In this document: positions 1 through 7,888 of the stretch, one piece after another
Layout: every line of letters starts with the position of its first letter
How positions within the stretch are numbered: the stretch's first letter is position 1
Assembly (NCBI GenBank): GCA_964510955.1
Contig: CAZEDW010000016.1
Location: 22,824 to 86,823, forward strand
From: JAFLCM01 sp964510955
GTDB lineage: Bacteria; Planctomycetota; Phycisphaerae; Phycisphaerales; UBA1924
Direction: 5' to 3'
DNA: 64,000 nt
Notes under the pieces: generated by a model
Told to the model about the DNA's origin: nothing
The model's input: the letters and a program-made list of their open reading frames with translations, nothing else
Database searches by the model: none
Program-made: the position numbers and the translations under genes

Positions 1-360
1 CCAGAAGCGGCATCGGCCCGCGTCGTCGGTGATGCGCGAAAGCACGGGCGCCCCGATCTCCCGCCATCGCTGGATCACGCGGCGAGCGATCACGGGCTTG
101 ATGCTCAGCGCCACGGCGTGCCAGTCCGATTCTCGCGGAATGCGCGCGAGCAGGTGGACGTGCTCCGGCATCGTCACCCAGGCGAACAACTCGAAATCGA
201 GCCGCTGGTGGGCCGCCTCCAGGACGCCGGAAAAAGCATCGCGGATTCGTGGGTTTCCCAGCAGCGGCAGGCGGTGGTAGCACGAGAACGTGACAAATCG
301 GATGTCGCCGCCGTGTTCCCGCCTACGCAACCGCTTGCGGATTGGCGCATCATCCGACAT
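1..360 (-). CDS. REP-associated tyrosine transposase (RAYT), partial
   Basis: The frame begins with ATG at 360 and runs off the left edge of the window, so only about the first 120 residues are present. They include FVTFSCYHRLPLL near the N-terminus and the signature MPEHVHLL at about residue 64. The HVH in that signature is the HUH metal-binding pair of IS200-like Y1 transposases, and the whole N-terminus matches the TnpA_REP/RAYT type. The catalytic tyrosine would lie in the missing part. RAYTs are single-copy domesticated transposases that nick and join REP hairpins. An inverted repeat of REP type lies just upstream at 379-472, which supports the assignment. Whether the gene is intact cannot be told. 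Confidence 0.85.
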   Translation of the reverse strand, partial: MSDDAPIRKRLRRREHGGDIRFVTFSCYHRLPLLGNPRIRDAFSGVLEAAHQRLDFELFAWVTMPEHVHLLARIPRESDWHAVALSIKPVIARRVIQRWREIGAPVLSRITDDAGRCRFW

Positions 361-378
361 GGAGAAATCCTACCGAAA

Positions 379-472
379 GTGCCACGATGGACCGTCCGCG
401 GTCCGTCGCGTCGGGAGAAGTGGGTGGCACAGGAGAGGAGCACGACGGGCCGAGGCCGGCCCATCGTGGCAC
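379..472. repeat. REP/BIME-like inverted repeat next to RAYT gene
   Basis: Two 30-base arms, 379-408 and 443-472, are reverse complements at 26 of 30 positions and are separated by 34 bases. Each outer end reads GTGCCACGATGG, and each arm is itself partly self-complementary. The element sits directly upstream of the RAYT gene. This is the usual position and architecture of a bacterial interspersed mosaic element acted on by its neighbouring RAYT. The rest of the 361-639 gap shows no gene. Confidence 0.6.
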
Positions 473-639
473 GGCGGGTGGGTGGGCCAATAATCCACCC
501 CCAGCGTTTACGCCCTCTGCCGTGTGGCATGTCCAAGTCCGCTTGGACATGCTCCAAACGTGGCCCAAGTCGTCGCCAAGCAGCCGGACCCGCATAGCAT
601 TCCCAAGGCAAGACCGCCCCGGAGAACGGAGAGAGCAAA

Positions 640-2010
640 ATGATTCGCGCAGTAACACCGTCGCTGGCTCGGGGGATCGGCGTGTTTGTACTCGCGATCC
701 GGTCGCTCATCCGCAACGCCGCCTTGCTCCTCGGAGCAAGATGCTCATTGGCGACCGACGGTGAACCTCGTCGATCAACGCCCGGCCTTCGGTTCTTCGT
801 CTCCGTGTGCGCGGCGGCCGCGATCGGCGCCTTGACACCCTCGTCCCCTGCCCAGCCCGCCAGTCTGTCCCTGGCCAGCCGGGCCTACGCGCGAATCCCC
901 GCGAGCCCCGACTTTGCGCTCCAGCAGTTCACGCTCTCGGTCTGGCTCAAGCCGACGGGCCCGGGCGAGAACGGCGGCGGGACGCTCGTTTCCAAGTCGG
1001 GCCGACCGGACATCGGGGTTTTTCTCTGCTCGTGGTGGATGGGGTGGTCGTCGCAGACGCACCAGGTCATCGGCCTCGTCGTGCATGATTACGGCGTCAG
1101 CGCCAAGTCGGTCACCTCCAATGCGACCGTCGCACTGGGGCAGGAGGCCCACGCCGCGCTCACGTTTGATGGTGTCACGCTGCGCCTGTACATCAACGGC
1201 GTGCTCGACAAGGAAGAGGCGTACGGATTCAGCGGCGTCTACTACAGCACCGAAGACGTCATGATCGGCGCGTTCAACAGCAACACCGGGTACACCTTTA
1301 ACCGTTTCGACGGCCTGCTCGACGACATCTCGATCTGGAACCGGGCGCTGAGCGCCGGCGAGGTCGCATCGCTGGCCGCCTGCGAGCCCGTCGGCTCGGG
1401 CAACGGCATCGTCGCGCACCTGCCCTTCACCGACCAGCAGCTGACCGACACCTCGGGGCACGCCCACTCGGCGGCGCCCGTCGGCACGATCGCGTTCGGC
1501 CCACAGATCGGTGCGCTGGGCACGGGCCCCGTGTTCACGGCTCAACCCTCGGGCCAGACGGCGTGCCCGGCGGTTTCGGCGGGATTCACGGTCACGGCCT
1601 CGGGTGCTTCGGAGTTCCAGTGGCAGATCCAGACCGGCGTGGGCACCACGGCTGATCTGACCACCGGCCCGCTCGCGCTCCCCTGCGGCGGCTCGGTGCA
1701 GGCCACGAATCCGACCTCGGCGCAGACCGCCATCGCGGTGTCCCCGTGCCCCGGTGAGAGCACCTACACAGTCCGCTGCGTCGCCACCAGTCCTTGCGGC
1801 AGCTCCGCCAGCAGTTTCGCCGACATCGTGATCCTGCCGGACCTCAACTCCGACGGTGTGATCAACACCGCCGATTTGGTCACGATGCTGGTCCACTTCG
1901 GCCAGGCCGGGACGTCGTTCCTGCAGGGCAACATCGCTGGCGCCGACGGCACGGTGAACACGGGCGATCTCGTCGCGCTGTTGGTAAGGTTCGGACAGCT
2001 TTGTCCGTAG
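640..2010 (+). CDS. Secreted LamG-like protein with dockerin-like C-terminus
   Basis: A predicted exported surface or extracellular protein of 456 residues. The start at 640 is preceded by GGAGA-type ribosome-binding sequence. Two hydrophobic stretches lie near the N-terminus (about 9-30 and 52-68), the second followed by AQP, so the true signal peptide could begin internally. Residues of about 75-230 form a LamG / concanavalin-like beta-sandwich (FTLSVWLKP, LRLYINGVLDKEEAYG, FDGLLDDISIWNRALSAGEV). An Ig-like, Cys-containing segment follows at about 290-395. The C-terminus (about 398-456) has two calcium-loop repeats, LNSDGVINTADLVTMLVHFG and ADGTVNTGDLVALLVRFG. Binding target unknown; no cohesin gene is present nearby. 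Confidence 0.75.
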   Translation: MIRAVTPSLARGIGVFVLAIRSLIRNAALLLGARCSLATDGEPRRSTPGLRFFVSVCAAAAIGALTPSSPAQPASLSLASRAYARIPASPDFALQQFTLSVWLKPTGPGENGGGTLVSKSGRPDIGVFLCSWWMGWSSQTHQVIGLVVHDYGVSAKSVTSNATVALGQEAHAALTFDGVTLRLYINGVLDKEEAYGFSGVYYSTEDVMIGAFNSNTGYTFNRFDGLLDDISIWNRALSAGEVASLAACEPVGSGNGIVAHLPFTDQQLTDTSGHAHSAAPVGTIAFGPQIGALGTGPVFTAQPSGQTACPAVSAGFTVTASGASEFQWQIQTGVGTTADLTTGPLALPCGGSVQATNPTSAQTAIAVSPCPGESTYTVRCVATSPCGSSASSFADIVILPDLNSDGVINTADLVTMLVHFGQAGTSFLQGNIAGADGTVNTGDLVALLVRFGQLCP

Positions 2011-2040
2011 CGCGAATTCTTCGGCGCGTGGCCCGGCCTC

Positions 2041-2074
2041 GTGCCACGGGTTTACGTCCTCGGATACCCGTGGC
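2041..2074. repeat. REP-like hairpin A
   Basis: GTGCCACGGG and its reverse complement CCCGTGGC flank a short loop that contains TCCTCGGA. It lies between two convergent genes (stops at 2010 and 2188) and resembles the hairpins at 2118-2155 and 51425-51460. There is no T-run, so it is not a standard intrinsic terminator. Confidence 0.5.
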
Positions 2075-2117
2075 GGAGTCCACGGGCGGCCCTGACCACC
2101 CGAACTGCGGGGCATTC

Positions 2118-2155
2118 GCCACGGGCATCTCCGAGGTCGGAGAAGCCTGTGGCAC
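2118..2155. repeat. REP-like hairpin B
   Basis: A near-perfect stem pairs CACGGGCATCTCCG with CGGAGAAGCCTGTG across a 4-base loop. The reverse complement is almost identical to the hairpin at 51425-51460: both read GTGCCAC, TTCTCCG, a short loop, then TCGGAGATGCCCGTG. It lies in a tail-to-tail intergenic space, the typical site of REP elements. Confidence 0.65.
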
Positions 2156-2187
2156 GACCGGCCCTGTGGCGTGTGTTCGCCCGTGTC

Positions 2188-2823
2188 TCAGCGCCGGCGC
2201 CGCGCGCCCGCGGCGAGCGCCCCGATTCCCATGAACGCCGCCACGCCCGGCGCTGGGACGACCGACACGTCGAAGTTGTCGACGATGAACGTGTTGTCGT
2301 TGAACCCCGATTCGGGGTTGTGGCGTACCTGGAGCCGCAGGGCGTTGCCTGTGCCGGTGAAGTTGAACAGCTCGCTGTGCAGCCCCGGCGACAGGCCGTA
2401 GCTGGCGTTGACCAGCACGGCGTCGGTGAGCACATCGGCGACCGTGACGTTCAGCAGCGGCGCCTGGCTGCCAAACCAGTTTTCCCAGTCGAACGAGAGG
2501 CTGTACTCCACACCCGCGTCGGAGGCGAAGTCCTGGTACATGCTGACATTGTGACCGTTGAGGCCCTCGCCGTCGGTGTTCAGCGAGTAGGCGCCCGAGA
2601 TCGTCGGGTAGGCGCCGGGGTTGCTGTGGATCGTGGCGCCGTGGTCTGCCTCGATGGTCCAGCCGGGGATCATCGTTCCGACGAAGAGCGTGTACGAGCC
2701 GTCGCCGCCGATGCCGTTGTTCCAGTTCGGCATGTTCTCGAAGTCGCCGTTGACGAGGATATTGGCCGACGCCGTGGAACCGAGCGCCGAGGCGACAACA
2801 GCAGCAGCAACGCAACGCTTCAT
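2188..2823 (-). CDS. Secreted DUF642/galactose-binding-like protein with PEP-CTERM-type tail
   Basis: The start at 2823 is chosen because it is preceded by AGGGAGA and begins a clean signal peptide (MKRCVAAAVVASALGSTASA). A longer frame upstream lacks these. The 211-residue product continues with NILVNGDFENMPNW, the usual opening of DUF642-like or choice-of-anchor carbohydrate-binding beta-sandwiches. The C-terminus VVPAPGVAAFMGIGALAAG followed by ARRRR is the tripartite sorting tail used by PEP-CTERM-like proteins: a P-P-G motif, a hydrophobic segment and an Arg cluster. It is therefore expected to be exported, anchored temporarily and processed. Ligand unknown. A promoter with a palindrome lies upstream at 2885-2934. 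Confidence 0.75.
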   Translation of the reverse strand: MKRCVAAAVVASALGSTASANILVNGDFENMPNWNNGIGGDGSYTLFVGTMIPGWTIEADHGATIHSNPGAYPTISGAYSLNTDGEGLNGHNVSMYQDFASDAGVEYSLSFDWENWFGSQAPLLNVTVADVLTDAVLVNASYGLSPGLHSELFNFTGTGNALRLQVRHNPESGFNDNTFIVDNFDVSVVPAPGVAAFMGIGALAAGARRRR

Positions 2824-2884
2824 GACAAACTTCTCCCTGTGTGCGGTGCCCGTCTGGGGGCGCCCTGTGCGATGGATAACACGA

Positions 2885-2897
2885 AAACACTGTGTTT
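2885..2897. promoter_or_regulatory. Candidate operator palindrome
   Basis: AAACAC-T-GTGTTT is a perfect 6-1-6 inverted repeat located about 10 bases downstream of the predicted -10 box, in the right place to act as a repressor operator. The regulator is not identified. Confidence 0.3.
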
Positions 2898-2906
2898 CCA
2901 GTGCCA

Positions 2907-2934
2907 AGTATACACCAAACCGGCGGAGGAGCAA
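2907..2934 (-). promoter_or_regulatory. Predicted sigma-70-type promoter of the PEP-CTERM gene
   Basis: Reading the minus strand, TTGCTC (2934-2929), a 16-base spacer and TATACT (2912-2907) form a plausible -35/-10 pair. It lies about 85 bases upstream of the ATG at 2823. The same TTGCTC / TA(T/C)ACT arrangement recurs upstream of rplM. Confidence 0.45.
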
Positions 2935-3014
2935 CAAAGGCCCGGCAATCTGGATGGGTGCGGGTCCGCCGGCTGCGCTCCCCACCCAGCGCCACGGCGG
3001 ATAGGCTGGCGGCC

Positions 3015-3593
3015 ATGTCTACCCATGAACCGGCCCACGATCCCGGCACCATCGCCGCCAGCTTCAACCCGCTTTACCGCCCCTACCTGGTCGTCACCAT
3101 CGGCCTGACGATGGCGGTCACGTGCATCGGCATCCCGCTGGCGATCATCTGGTTCTGCGGGGTTGGGCAGTGGTGGGCGCGGCACTATTTCCACAAGCTC
3201 TCGTGCACGCTCAGCGACCGTGCGCTGCGCTTCCGCAAGGGCATCCTTTTCCAGGTCGAGAAGACCATCCCCCTGGAGAACATCCAGGACGTGACGTTTA
3301 TCGAGGGGCCGATCCTCAAGAAGTTCCACCTGGCCACGCTGAAGTTCGAGACCGCGGGGCACAGCCACGGTCAGGCCAATGACATGCACCTCACCGGGAT
3401 CATCGACGCCCACGAGTTCCGCAACCGGATCATCGAGGCCCGCGAGGCGCTCCGGCAGCAGCACCGCGCGGGAGGCCCGCTCGGCCTCGCGATGACCGCG
3501 CCGGGGCCGAGCGGCGATGCGCACCTGGCCCTGCTCAACAAGATTTCGGCCCAGTTGGACGTGATTACCGCCGCGCTCCGCGACCGAGCTTGA
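3015..3593 (+). CDS. Membrane PH-domain protein (bPH2/YdbS-like)
   Basis: A 192-residue inner-membrane protein. The start at 3015 gives MSTHEPAHDP; a longer upstream frame would overlap the promoter of the divergent neighbour and looks non-coding. After about 22 residues there is one long hydrophobic hairpin (YLVVTIGLTMAVTCIGIPLA). It is followed by a bacterial PH domain with LSCTLSDRALRFRKGILFQVEKTIPLENIQDV, given here only as landmarks: CTLSDRALRFRKG and TIPLENIQDV are the diagnostic strands. A helical, Ala/Leu-rich tail ends the protein (LLNKISAQLDVITAAL). Role unknown; bPH2 proteins are envelope-associated. Confidence 0.75.
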   Translation: MSTHEPAHDPGTIAASFNPLYRPYLVVTIGLTMAVTCIGIPLAIIWFCGVGQWWARHYFHKLSCTLSDRALRFRKGILFQVEKTIPLENIQDVTFIEGPILKKFHLATLKFETAGHSHGQANDMHLTGIIDAHEFRNRIIEAREALRQQHRAGGPLGLAMTAPGPSGDAHLALLNKISAQLDVITAALRDRA

Positions 3594-3639
3594 ACCGGAG
3601 CGAGCCCGCTTCGGCGGACGCGTGAAACAGGGCGTTCCG

Positions 3640-4233
3640 TCAGCAGCAACGCCCGCGGCGGCGGGCCACGCCGAACCCCATCGCCATGAACCCGACACCC
3701 GCCGCGGCGGGGCCGGGGACGGTCAAGTTCAGGTTGTCCATGGCCGCGTCATCGCTCGAGGTGAACACCACCGCGACCAGGTTGGTCGCGTTGGGTGAGA
3801 CCAGAGTGGCGGTCGCCAGGTTCTCGTAGACCAGCGTGTCGTCGCTGCCGTCACCGAAGAACAGGCTCAACGTCACGGTCACCGGTCCGTCCGAGATAGT
3901 GCTCGGCCCCAGCAGCAGGTCGACCAGGGAGAACGTGGACCGGTTTTCGGTCGAGAGGTTGACGAAGTTCCCCTCGCCCCACCCGAAGAAGCTCGAATCG
4001 CTGTTGCCGGGCATGTCGACCTCGGCGGTGATGTCGAACACGGCGGATTGATCGTTGCTCGGGTCGAGCCGGAACCCCTTCTCAAAGTACGCGGCACTCG
4101 GGCTGACGTTGATCAGGTCGCCCGGCGGCGCGTAGCCCTCAAAGGTGATGAGTCCGCTCGCGCGGGAGCTCGTGGCCACGGTCATCGACGCGAGTGTTCC
4201 GACGCACAGACCAACGATGTGGTGCCGCAGCAT
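3640..4233 (-). CDS. Secreted protein with PEP-CTERM-type sorting tail
   Basis: A 197-residue predicted exported protein. The ATG at 4233 follows AGGGAGAGAG at good spacing. The N-terminus MLRHHIVGLCVGTLASMTVA is a signal peptide ending near SSRASG. The body (ITFEGYAPPGDLINVSP and a Ser/Thr/Asp-rich beta region) resembles the choice-of-anchor family seen in many sorted surface proteins. The C-terminus LTVPGPAAAGVGFMAMGFGV followed by ARRRGRCC is the tripartite tail; the terminal Cys-Cys is unusual. No enzymatic motif was seen. Confidence 0.7.
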   Translation of the reverse strand: MLRHHIVGLCVGTLASMTVATSSRASGLITFEGYAPPGDLINVSPSAAYFEKGFRLDPSNDQSAVFDITAEVDMPGNSDSSFFGWGEGNFVNLSTENRSTFSLVDLLLGPSTISDGPVTVTLSLFFGDGSDDTLVYENLATATLVSPNATNLVAVVFTSSDDAAMDNLNLTVPGPAAAGVGFMAMGFGVARRRGRCC

Positions 4234-4571
4234 ACGACTCTCTCCCTGTCGCGCGCGGTGATCGACCGTCGCGCTGGTTGCCTGTTCAAAGGGTGTGACT
4301 CAAACCTATGCACTTTCAATGTACTTGCGTCAGGCCTCGAGTCAAGGGGCGGCGCCGAGATTCACCGATCACGAAAATGCCGCACGCGGCCGCGCTGGGC
4401 GCGATAACTCGACCGCATGGCCGATTCCCCGACCGAGCCCCGAACCGGGCAGGCCGGCCGCACTGGCATCAGACGCAAGGAGTTGGCGGCGGGCAACTCC
4501 CGCCCAGAGGAACACGGAGGGCGCGCCTCGACTCGCTGTGGGCGGAGCCCGCGGGGTGCCAACCCCGCCGC
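4234..4571. other. Intergenic region without a gene
   Basis: This 338-base stretch separates two minus-strand genes. It holds the promoter noted at 4318-4345. Just beyond the stop of the RibD-like gene a small hairpin of GCGGGG and CCCCGC may end its transcript, though no T-run follows. Open frames here look like GC-rich chance frames. Confidence 0.5.
4318..4345 (-). promoter_or_regulatory. Predicted sigma-70-type promoter
   Basis: On the minus strand TTGACT (4345-4340), a 16-base spacer and TACATT (4323-4318) lie about 85 bases upstream of the ATG at 4233. The -35 matches consensus at five of six positions and the -10 at four. Confidence 0.35.
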
Positions 4572-5252
4572 TCACGAGTCCCGTCTGAACACCACGTGCG
4601 CGGCCGCCTCTCCCATCTGCCAGTCGCGCACGGTGTACCCCAACCCGGGCAGGTCGAGCCCCTCGAACAAGTTTTCGCCACCACCAAGCGCCGCGGGCGC
4701 CACCGCGAGGTGCATCTCGTCGATCAGGCGTTGCACCAGGAACTGGCGGACCGTGCTGACGCCGCCGCCCACGCGGACGTCGCGGGATCCCGCCGCCTGG
4801 ATGGCGCGCGTGCACGCCTCGCGCACGCCGCCGGTGACGAAGTGGAAGGTGGTGCCGCCCTGCATCACCAGCGGCTCGCGCGGGTGGTGTGTCAGCACGA
4901 AAACCGGGACGTGGTAGACCGGGTTTTCACCCCACCACCCCCGCCACGCCAGCGCGTCGCCGGTCCATGGGCCGCGCACGGGGCCGAACATGTTACGTCC
5001 GAGGATCCACGCGCCGATCCCCTCGAACCCGCGCGCCGCAAAGGCGTCATCAATGCCCGTCGTGCCCCCGTCGGCGTTCGCGCCGTTCTCTCCCATCATC
5101 CCCGCGTGCATGCGCCGGAACGCGCGGGTCGGGAACACCCAGTTGTGCAGCACCATCCCGCCGACGCCCATCGGGTCGCCCAGGGCCTGCCGCGGGCCCG
5201 CGCCGTACCCGTCGACTGAGACACCAAAGCCGTGGACGCGGAGCTTCGCCAT
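4572..5252 (-). CDS. Dihydrofolate reductase-fold (RibD C-terminal) family protein
   Basis: A 226-residue cytoplasmic protein starting MAKLRVHGFGVSVDGYGAGP at 5252. This is the typical opening of RibD_C/DHFR-like reductases found as stand-alone proteins. Further family landmarks are WILGRNMFGPVRGPW, VPVFVLTHHPREPLVMQGGT and VRVGGGVSTVRQFLVQRLID, and LFEGLDLPGLGY near the end. The family binds NAD(P)H and probably reduces a small substrate, but these single-domain members are mostly uncharacterised and are not the true folate or riboflavin enzyme. The longer frame reaching 5300 adds only an unlikely Pro/Arg stretch. Confidence 0.75.
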   Translation of the reverse strand: MAKLRVHGFGVSVDGYGAGPRQALGDPMGVGGMVLHNWVFPTRAFRRMHAGMMGENGANADGGTTGIDDAFAARGFEGIGAWILGRNMFGPVRGPWTGDALAWRGWWGENPVYHVPVFVLTHHPREPLVMQGGTTFHFVTGGVREACTRAIQAAGSRDVRVGGGVSTVRQFLVQRLIDEMHLAVAPAALGGGENLFEGLDLPGLGYTVRDWQMGEAAAHVVFRRDS

Positions 5253-5335
5253 GCGCCGAGTGTACGCCGGGGCGTAGGGCCGACCGTCGCTGCCCGGCAC
5301 CGGAAAATTGGCACTCAGTTGGTAGCCTCTGGCGC

Positions 5336-5875
5336 ATGCGCTTCGAACTGCAGCCCCACCTTGTCGGCGACCTTGTCGGGCTGCGCCCGCTCAGGCAGGC
5401 CGATTGGCGCGAGCTGTACGGCGTCGCATCGGACCCGCTCATCTGGGAGCAGCACCCGGCCAGCGACCGCTGGAAAGAGCCTCATTTCAAGGAGTTCTTT
5501 CAGGAGGCGCTCGACCACGGCGGGGCGTTCGCGGTGATTGACCGGGGCACCGGCGCGATCGTCGGATCAACACAGTTCCGCGCGTTCGAGCCCGACCCCG
5601 GGGCCATCGAGATCGGGTGGACCTTTCTGGCCCGCAGCCACTGGGGCGGTCGCTACAACGGTGAGATGAAACGGCTGATGCTCGAGCACGCGTTCAAGTT
5701 CGTCCCCCGCGTGGTGTTCGTGGTCGGGGAGCACAACATCCGATCCCAGACGGCCGTCTTGCGCCTGGGCGCTCAACGCTCGCGGGCGACCGGCCCGGGT
5801 GGTCTGGTGGTCAAAGCCAACCGCCACGGTCAGGTGGTGCGCAGCTTTGTGTACATATTGGAGAGGCCGGGGTAA
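5336..5875 (+). CDS. GNAT-family N-acetyltransferase (RimJ-like)
   Basis: A 179-residue protein starting MRFELQPHLVGDLVGLRPL at 5336. This is the standard RimJ/RimL-type opening, with LVGLRPL followed by a DWREL helix. The central IEIGWTFLARSHWGGRYNGE contains the acetyl-CoA-binding region; the usual GxGxG is replaced by HWGGRYNGEMKR as in many RimJ-like proteins. NIRSQTAVLRLGAQ is the conserved Asn-containing beta-bulge helix. It would acetylate an amine on a protein or small molecule; the substrate is not predictable. It is divergently arranged from the RibD-like gene with an 83-base gap. Confidence 0.8.
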   Translation: MRFELQPHLVGDLVGLRPLRQADWRELYGVASDPLIWEQHPASDRWKEPHFKEFFQEALDHGGAFAVIDRGTGAIVGSTQFRAFEPDPGAIEIGWTFLARSHWGGRYNGEMKRLMLEHAFKFVPRVVFVVGEHNIRSQTAVLRLGAQRSRATGPGGLVVKANRHGQVVRSFVYILERPG

Positions 5876-5894
5876 CGGCGCCGAAAACCCGGCC

Positions 5895-7433
5895 TCAGGG
5901 CGCGCACGGAGCGCCGAAAGTTCCGAGCACCAGCAGCAGATCGGCGGTGTCGACTGCCCCGCTGCCGTCGGCGTCTCCGCCGGTCCACGCCGGGACCTGG
6001 GCGCCGAACGAGCCGAGGAGTATGACCAGGTCGTCGGTGTCGATCGCGCCGCTGCTGTTGGTGTCGGCGGCGCAGGCGTTGGCGCGGGCGGCGTCGAGCT
6101 CGCGCTTGGCGAGCGCTTCGTAGGCCGCCATCCTGAGGTGGTTGCGGTCGTAACCGCCCAGCAGGTACCAACCGCGCTGGAGCAGCTCGGCCTCGTTGGT
6201 GATGCGGTCGAAGTGTACCGCCGCGACCGATGGCAGGCGCTGGGTCATGGCGTCCGCCGCGGCGCGGTAGGCCATCAGGCTCGGGTCGTCGGGTTCCCAG
6301 ATGGGGTGCGTCACGGTCACCAGGAGGGCCAGTTCGGACTGGTCCCAGCCGTTAAGCGCCCAGACGGCGCGGATGCGGGCCATGATGGCCTCGACGTTGT
6401 CGGCGAACGCCTCGGGGCTGTTCCCCTGGGAGAAGTGCCCCGGCCCGAGCGACGGGTCGGTCTCGTTGCGATCGTTCACGCCGGCGTTGACGCGGATCAG
6501 CACCCGCACCGGTGCCGCCTGCAGGGCGCGGACCTCGCCGAAGAACATGGTGAGGTACTCGTCGGTGGCGTGCTGCATGGCGTCGGCCATATCTCGTGCC
6601 GACTGAAGCCCCTTGGCATAGAGCGTGTGGAACGCGGCGCCGCTGGCCCGGTCGGTGTTCTCGACGCGCTGCAGGAAGGCGATGAAAGGCCCGGCGATCG
6701 TGCCGTCGCTGGGAGAGAACCGGAAGTTCAGAGCCTCATTGCGGGTGTCGGCGCGAAGGGCGAGCGTCGCGGCGCGCGGGCCGCTCGACGGCGCGTCGGT
6801 CGCGGTCTCCGGTGCGGCGACGAGCTCGGTGTACGGAGCGGCGGCGAGGCGCGCGGCGAGTTGGAAGTGTCCAGGTCCTAACTCGGGCGTGAACTCGCCG
6901 TACACGACCCGGAAGGAGAGCGCCGCGTTGACATTCAGCGGCGACCACTTCTCGATCAGGATGCCCTGGTTGGACACGTTCGATGCGGACGCGCCCGGGG
7001 GAAGGTACAGGTAGTTCAGCGGCTCCATCAGGCCGGCGGAGGCCATGTACCGGTCGAGTTCGCTCGGGGCGGCGCCGACCTGGAACACGGCGCTGGGGAA
7101 CGGCGTGAGCGTCTGGAACGAGTATCCGAGGCCGGCGCCCCAACCGGCGTTCTCGCCCGCGGAGAGCACCGCCGTTGAGTACAGGCCGTAGGTGTCCGAG
7201 AGAGCCTTGGTCCAGCCGTGGTCCCAGCCGTCGCCGGCGTGGGCCTGGTTCGAGTCGCCGAATCCCACCACATCGGCGCGCCCCACGACGGCCTTCTGCA
7301 TCCAGGGCAGCAAGGCCCGGGCGTTGATGACGGCGGGCGGGCTCGCCTGCAAGCCCGAGGCCAGGCACGCCACGGCCATCGCCGCCACGTGGGCGCGGCG
7401 CCGCGTCAAAGCCGAGCGTGTTTCATTCGCCAT
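5895..7433 (-). CDS. Secreted SGNH-hydrolase-like protein with dockerin-like C-terminus
   Basis: A 512-residue exported protein. The ATG at 7433 follows GGGAGAG, and a signal peptide occupies about residues 10-30 (HVAAMAVACLASGLQA). The hydrolase fold is supported by three blocks in order: VVGFGDSNQ (nucleophile block, about residue 57), LIRVNAGVND (block III Asn) and YDRNHLRMAAYE (DxxH block with catalytic His). These suggest esterase or acyl-hydrolase activity. The C-terminal about 70 residues hold two calcium-loop repeats, DTNSSGAIDTDDLVILLGSF and DADGSGAVDTADLLLVLGTF. Substrate is unknown; a polysaccharide esterase role is one possibility. Confidence 0.75.
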   Translation of the reverse strand: MANETRSALTRRRAHVAAMAVACLASGLQASPPAVINARALLPWMQKAVVGRADVVGFGDSNQAHAGDGWDHGWTKALSDTYGLYSTAVLSAGENAGWGAGLGYSFQTLTPFPSAVFQVGAAPSELDRYMASAGLMEPLNYLYLPPGASASNVSNQGILIEKWSPLNVNAALSFRVVYGEFTPELGPGHFQLAARLAAAPYTELVAAPETATDAPSSGPRAATLALRADTRNEALNFRFSPSDGTIAGPFIAFLQRVENTDRASGAAFHTLYAKGLQSARDMADAMQHATDEYLTMFFGEVRALQAAPVRVLIRVNAGVNDRNETDPSLGPGHFSQGNSPEAFADNVEAIMARIRAVWALNGWDQSELALLVTVTHPIWEPDDPSLMAYRAAADAMTQRLPSVAAVHFDRITNEAELLQRGWYLLGGYDRNHLRMAAYEALAKRELDAARANACAADTNSSGAIDTDDLVILLGSFGAQVPAWTGGDADGSGAVDTADLLLVLGTFGAPCAP

Positions 7434-7711
7434 GGCGCACTCTCCCGCAGCACCCCTCCGGATCGGCCCGCGTCGGGACCCGAGAGGTCATCGACGATTC
7501 CAGGCCGTTGCACCAGCTTACCCCATAACCATCACGCGGCCAGCGCAAAGGGCCTGAAGTGGTGGCAATTTGCGGGCTCCAAGGCGCCTCGCCATGCGAG
7601 CGGGGACCCTGCGGGGCCGCTCGCGATCGTACTTCTTGAGATTTGGACGAAGGGGCGATCAGAGGCAAGGCGGCCAATCGGCGTGCCTCGATCTGCCGCC
7701 CTTCCGAAAAG

Positions 7712-7797
7712 TGCCCAGGAGAGGACTCGAACCTCCAACCCGTTTAACCGGGACCAGCACCTCAAGCTGGCGCGTCTGCCAATTTCGCCACCTGGGC
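7712..7797 (-). tRNA. tRNA-Leu (anticodon GAG)
   Basis: On the minus strand the acceptor GCCCAGG (from 7797) pairs with CCTGGGC ending at 7713, with discriminator A at 7712. The anticodon arm CCAGC-TTGAGGT-GCTGG gives anticodon GAG (complement of 7761-7763). A long variable arm CCGGTTAAACGG and the T-arm GGTTCGAGTCC are present. The 86-base class II form fits tRNA-Leu. CCA is not encoded. Confidence 0.95.
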
Positions 7798-7871
7798 TTA
7801 TGGGGTGGGGGGAAAAGGATAGCGTTCAACCCGACGGCGAGCAAACCCGTCTTGATCCGCGGCGCCAGGGG

Positions 7872-7877
7872 TATACT
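7872..7877 (+). promoter_or_regulatory. Predicted -10 box of tRNA-Met
   Basis: TATACT lies 11 bases upstream of the mature tRNA 5' end. A possible -35 TTGATC at 7852-7857 leaves only a 14-base spacer, so only the -10 is proposed. Confidence 0.4.
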
Positions 7878-7888
7878 GTGAGGCTCCC

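Noticed and set aside
4308..5219. Plus-strand frame across the RibD-like gene
   Set aside because: Arg/His/Pro-rich shadow; the minus-strand protein has clear family motifs.
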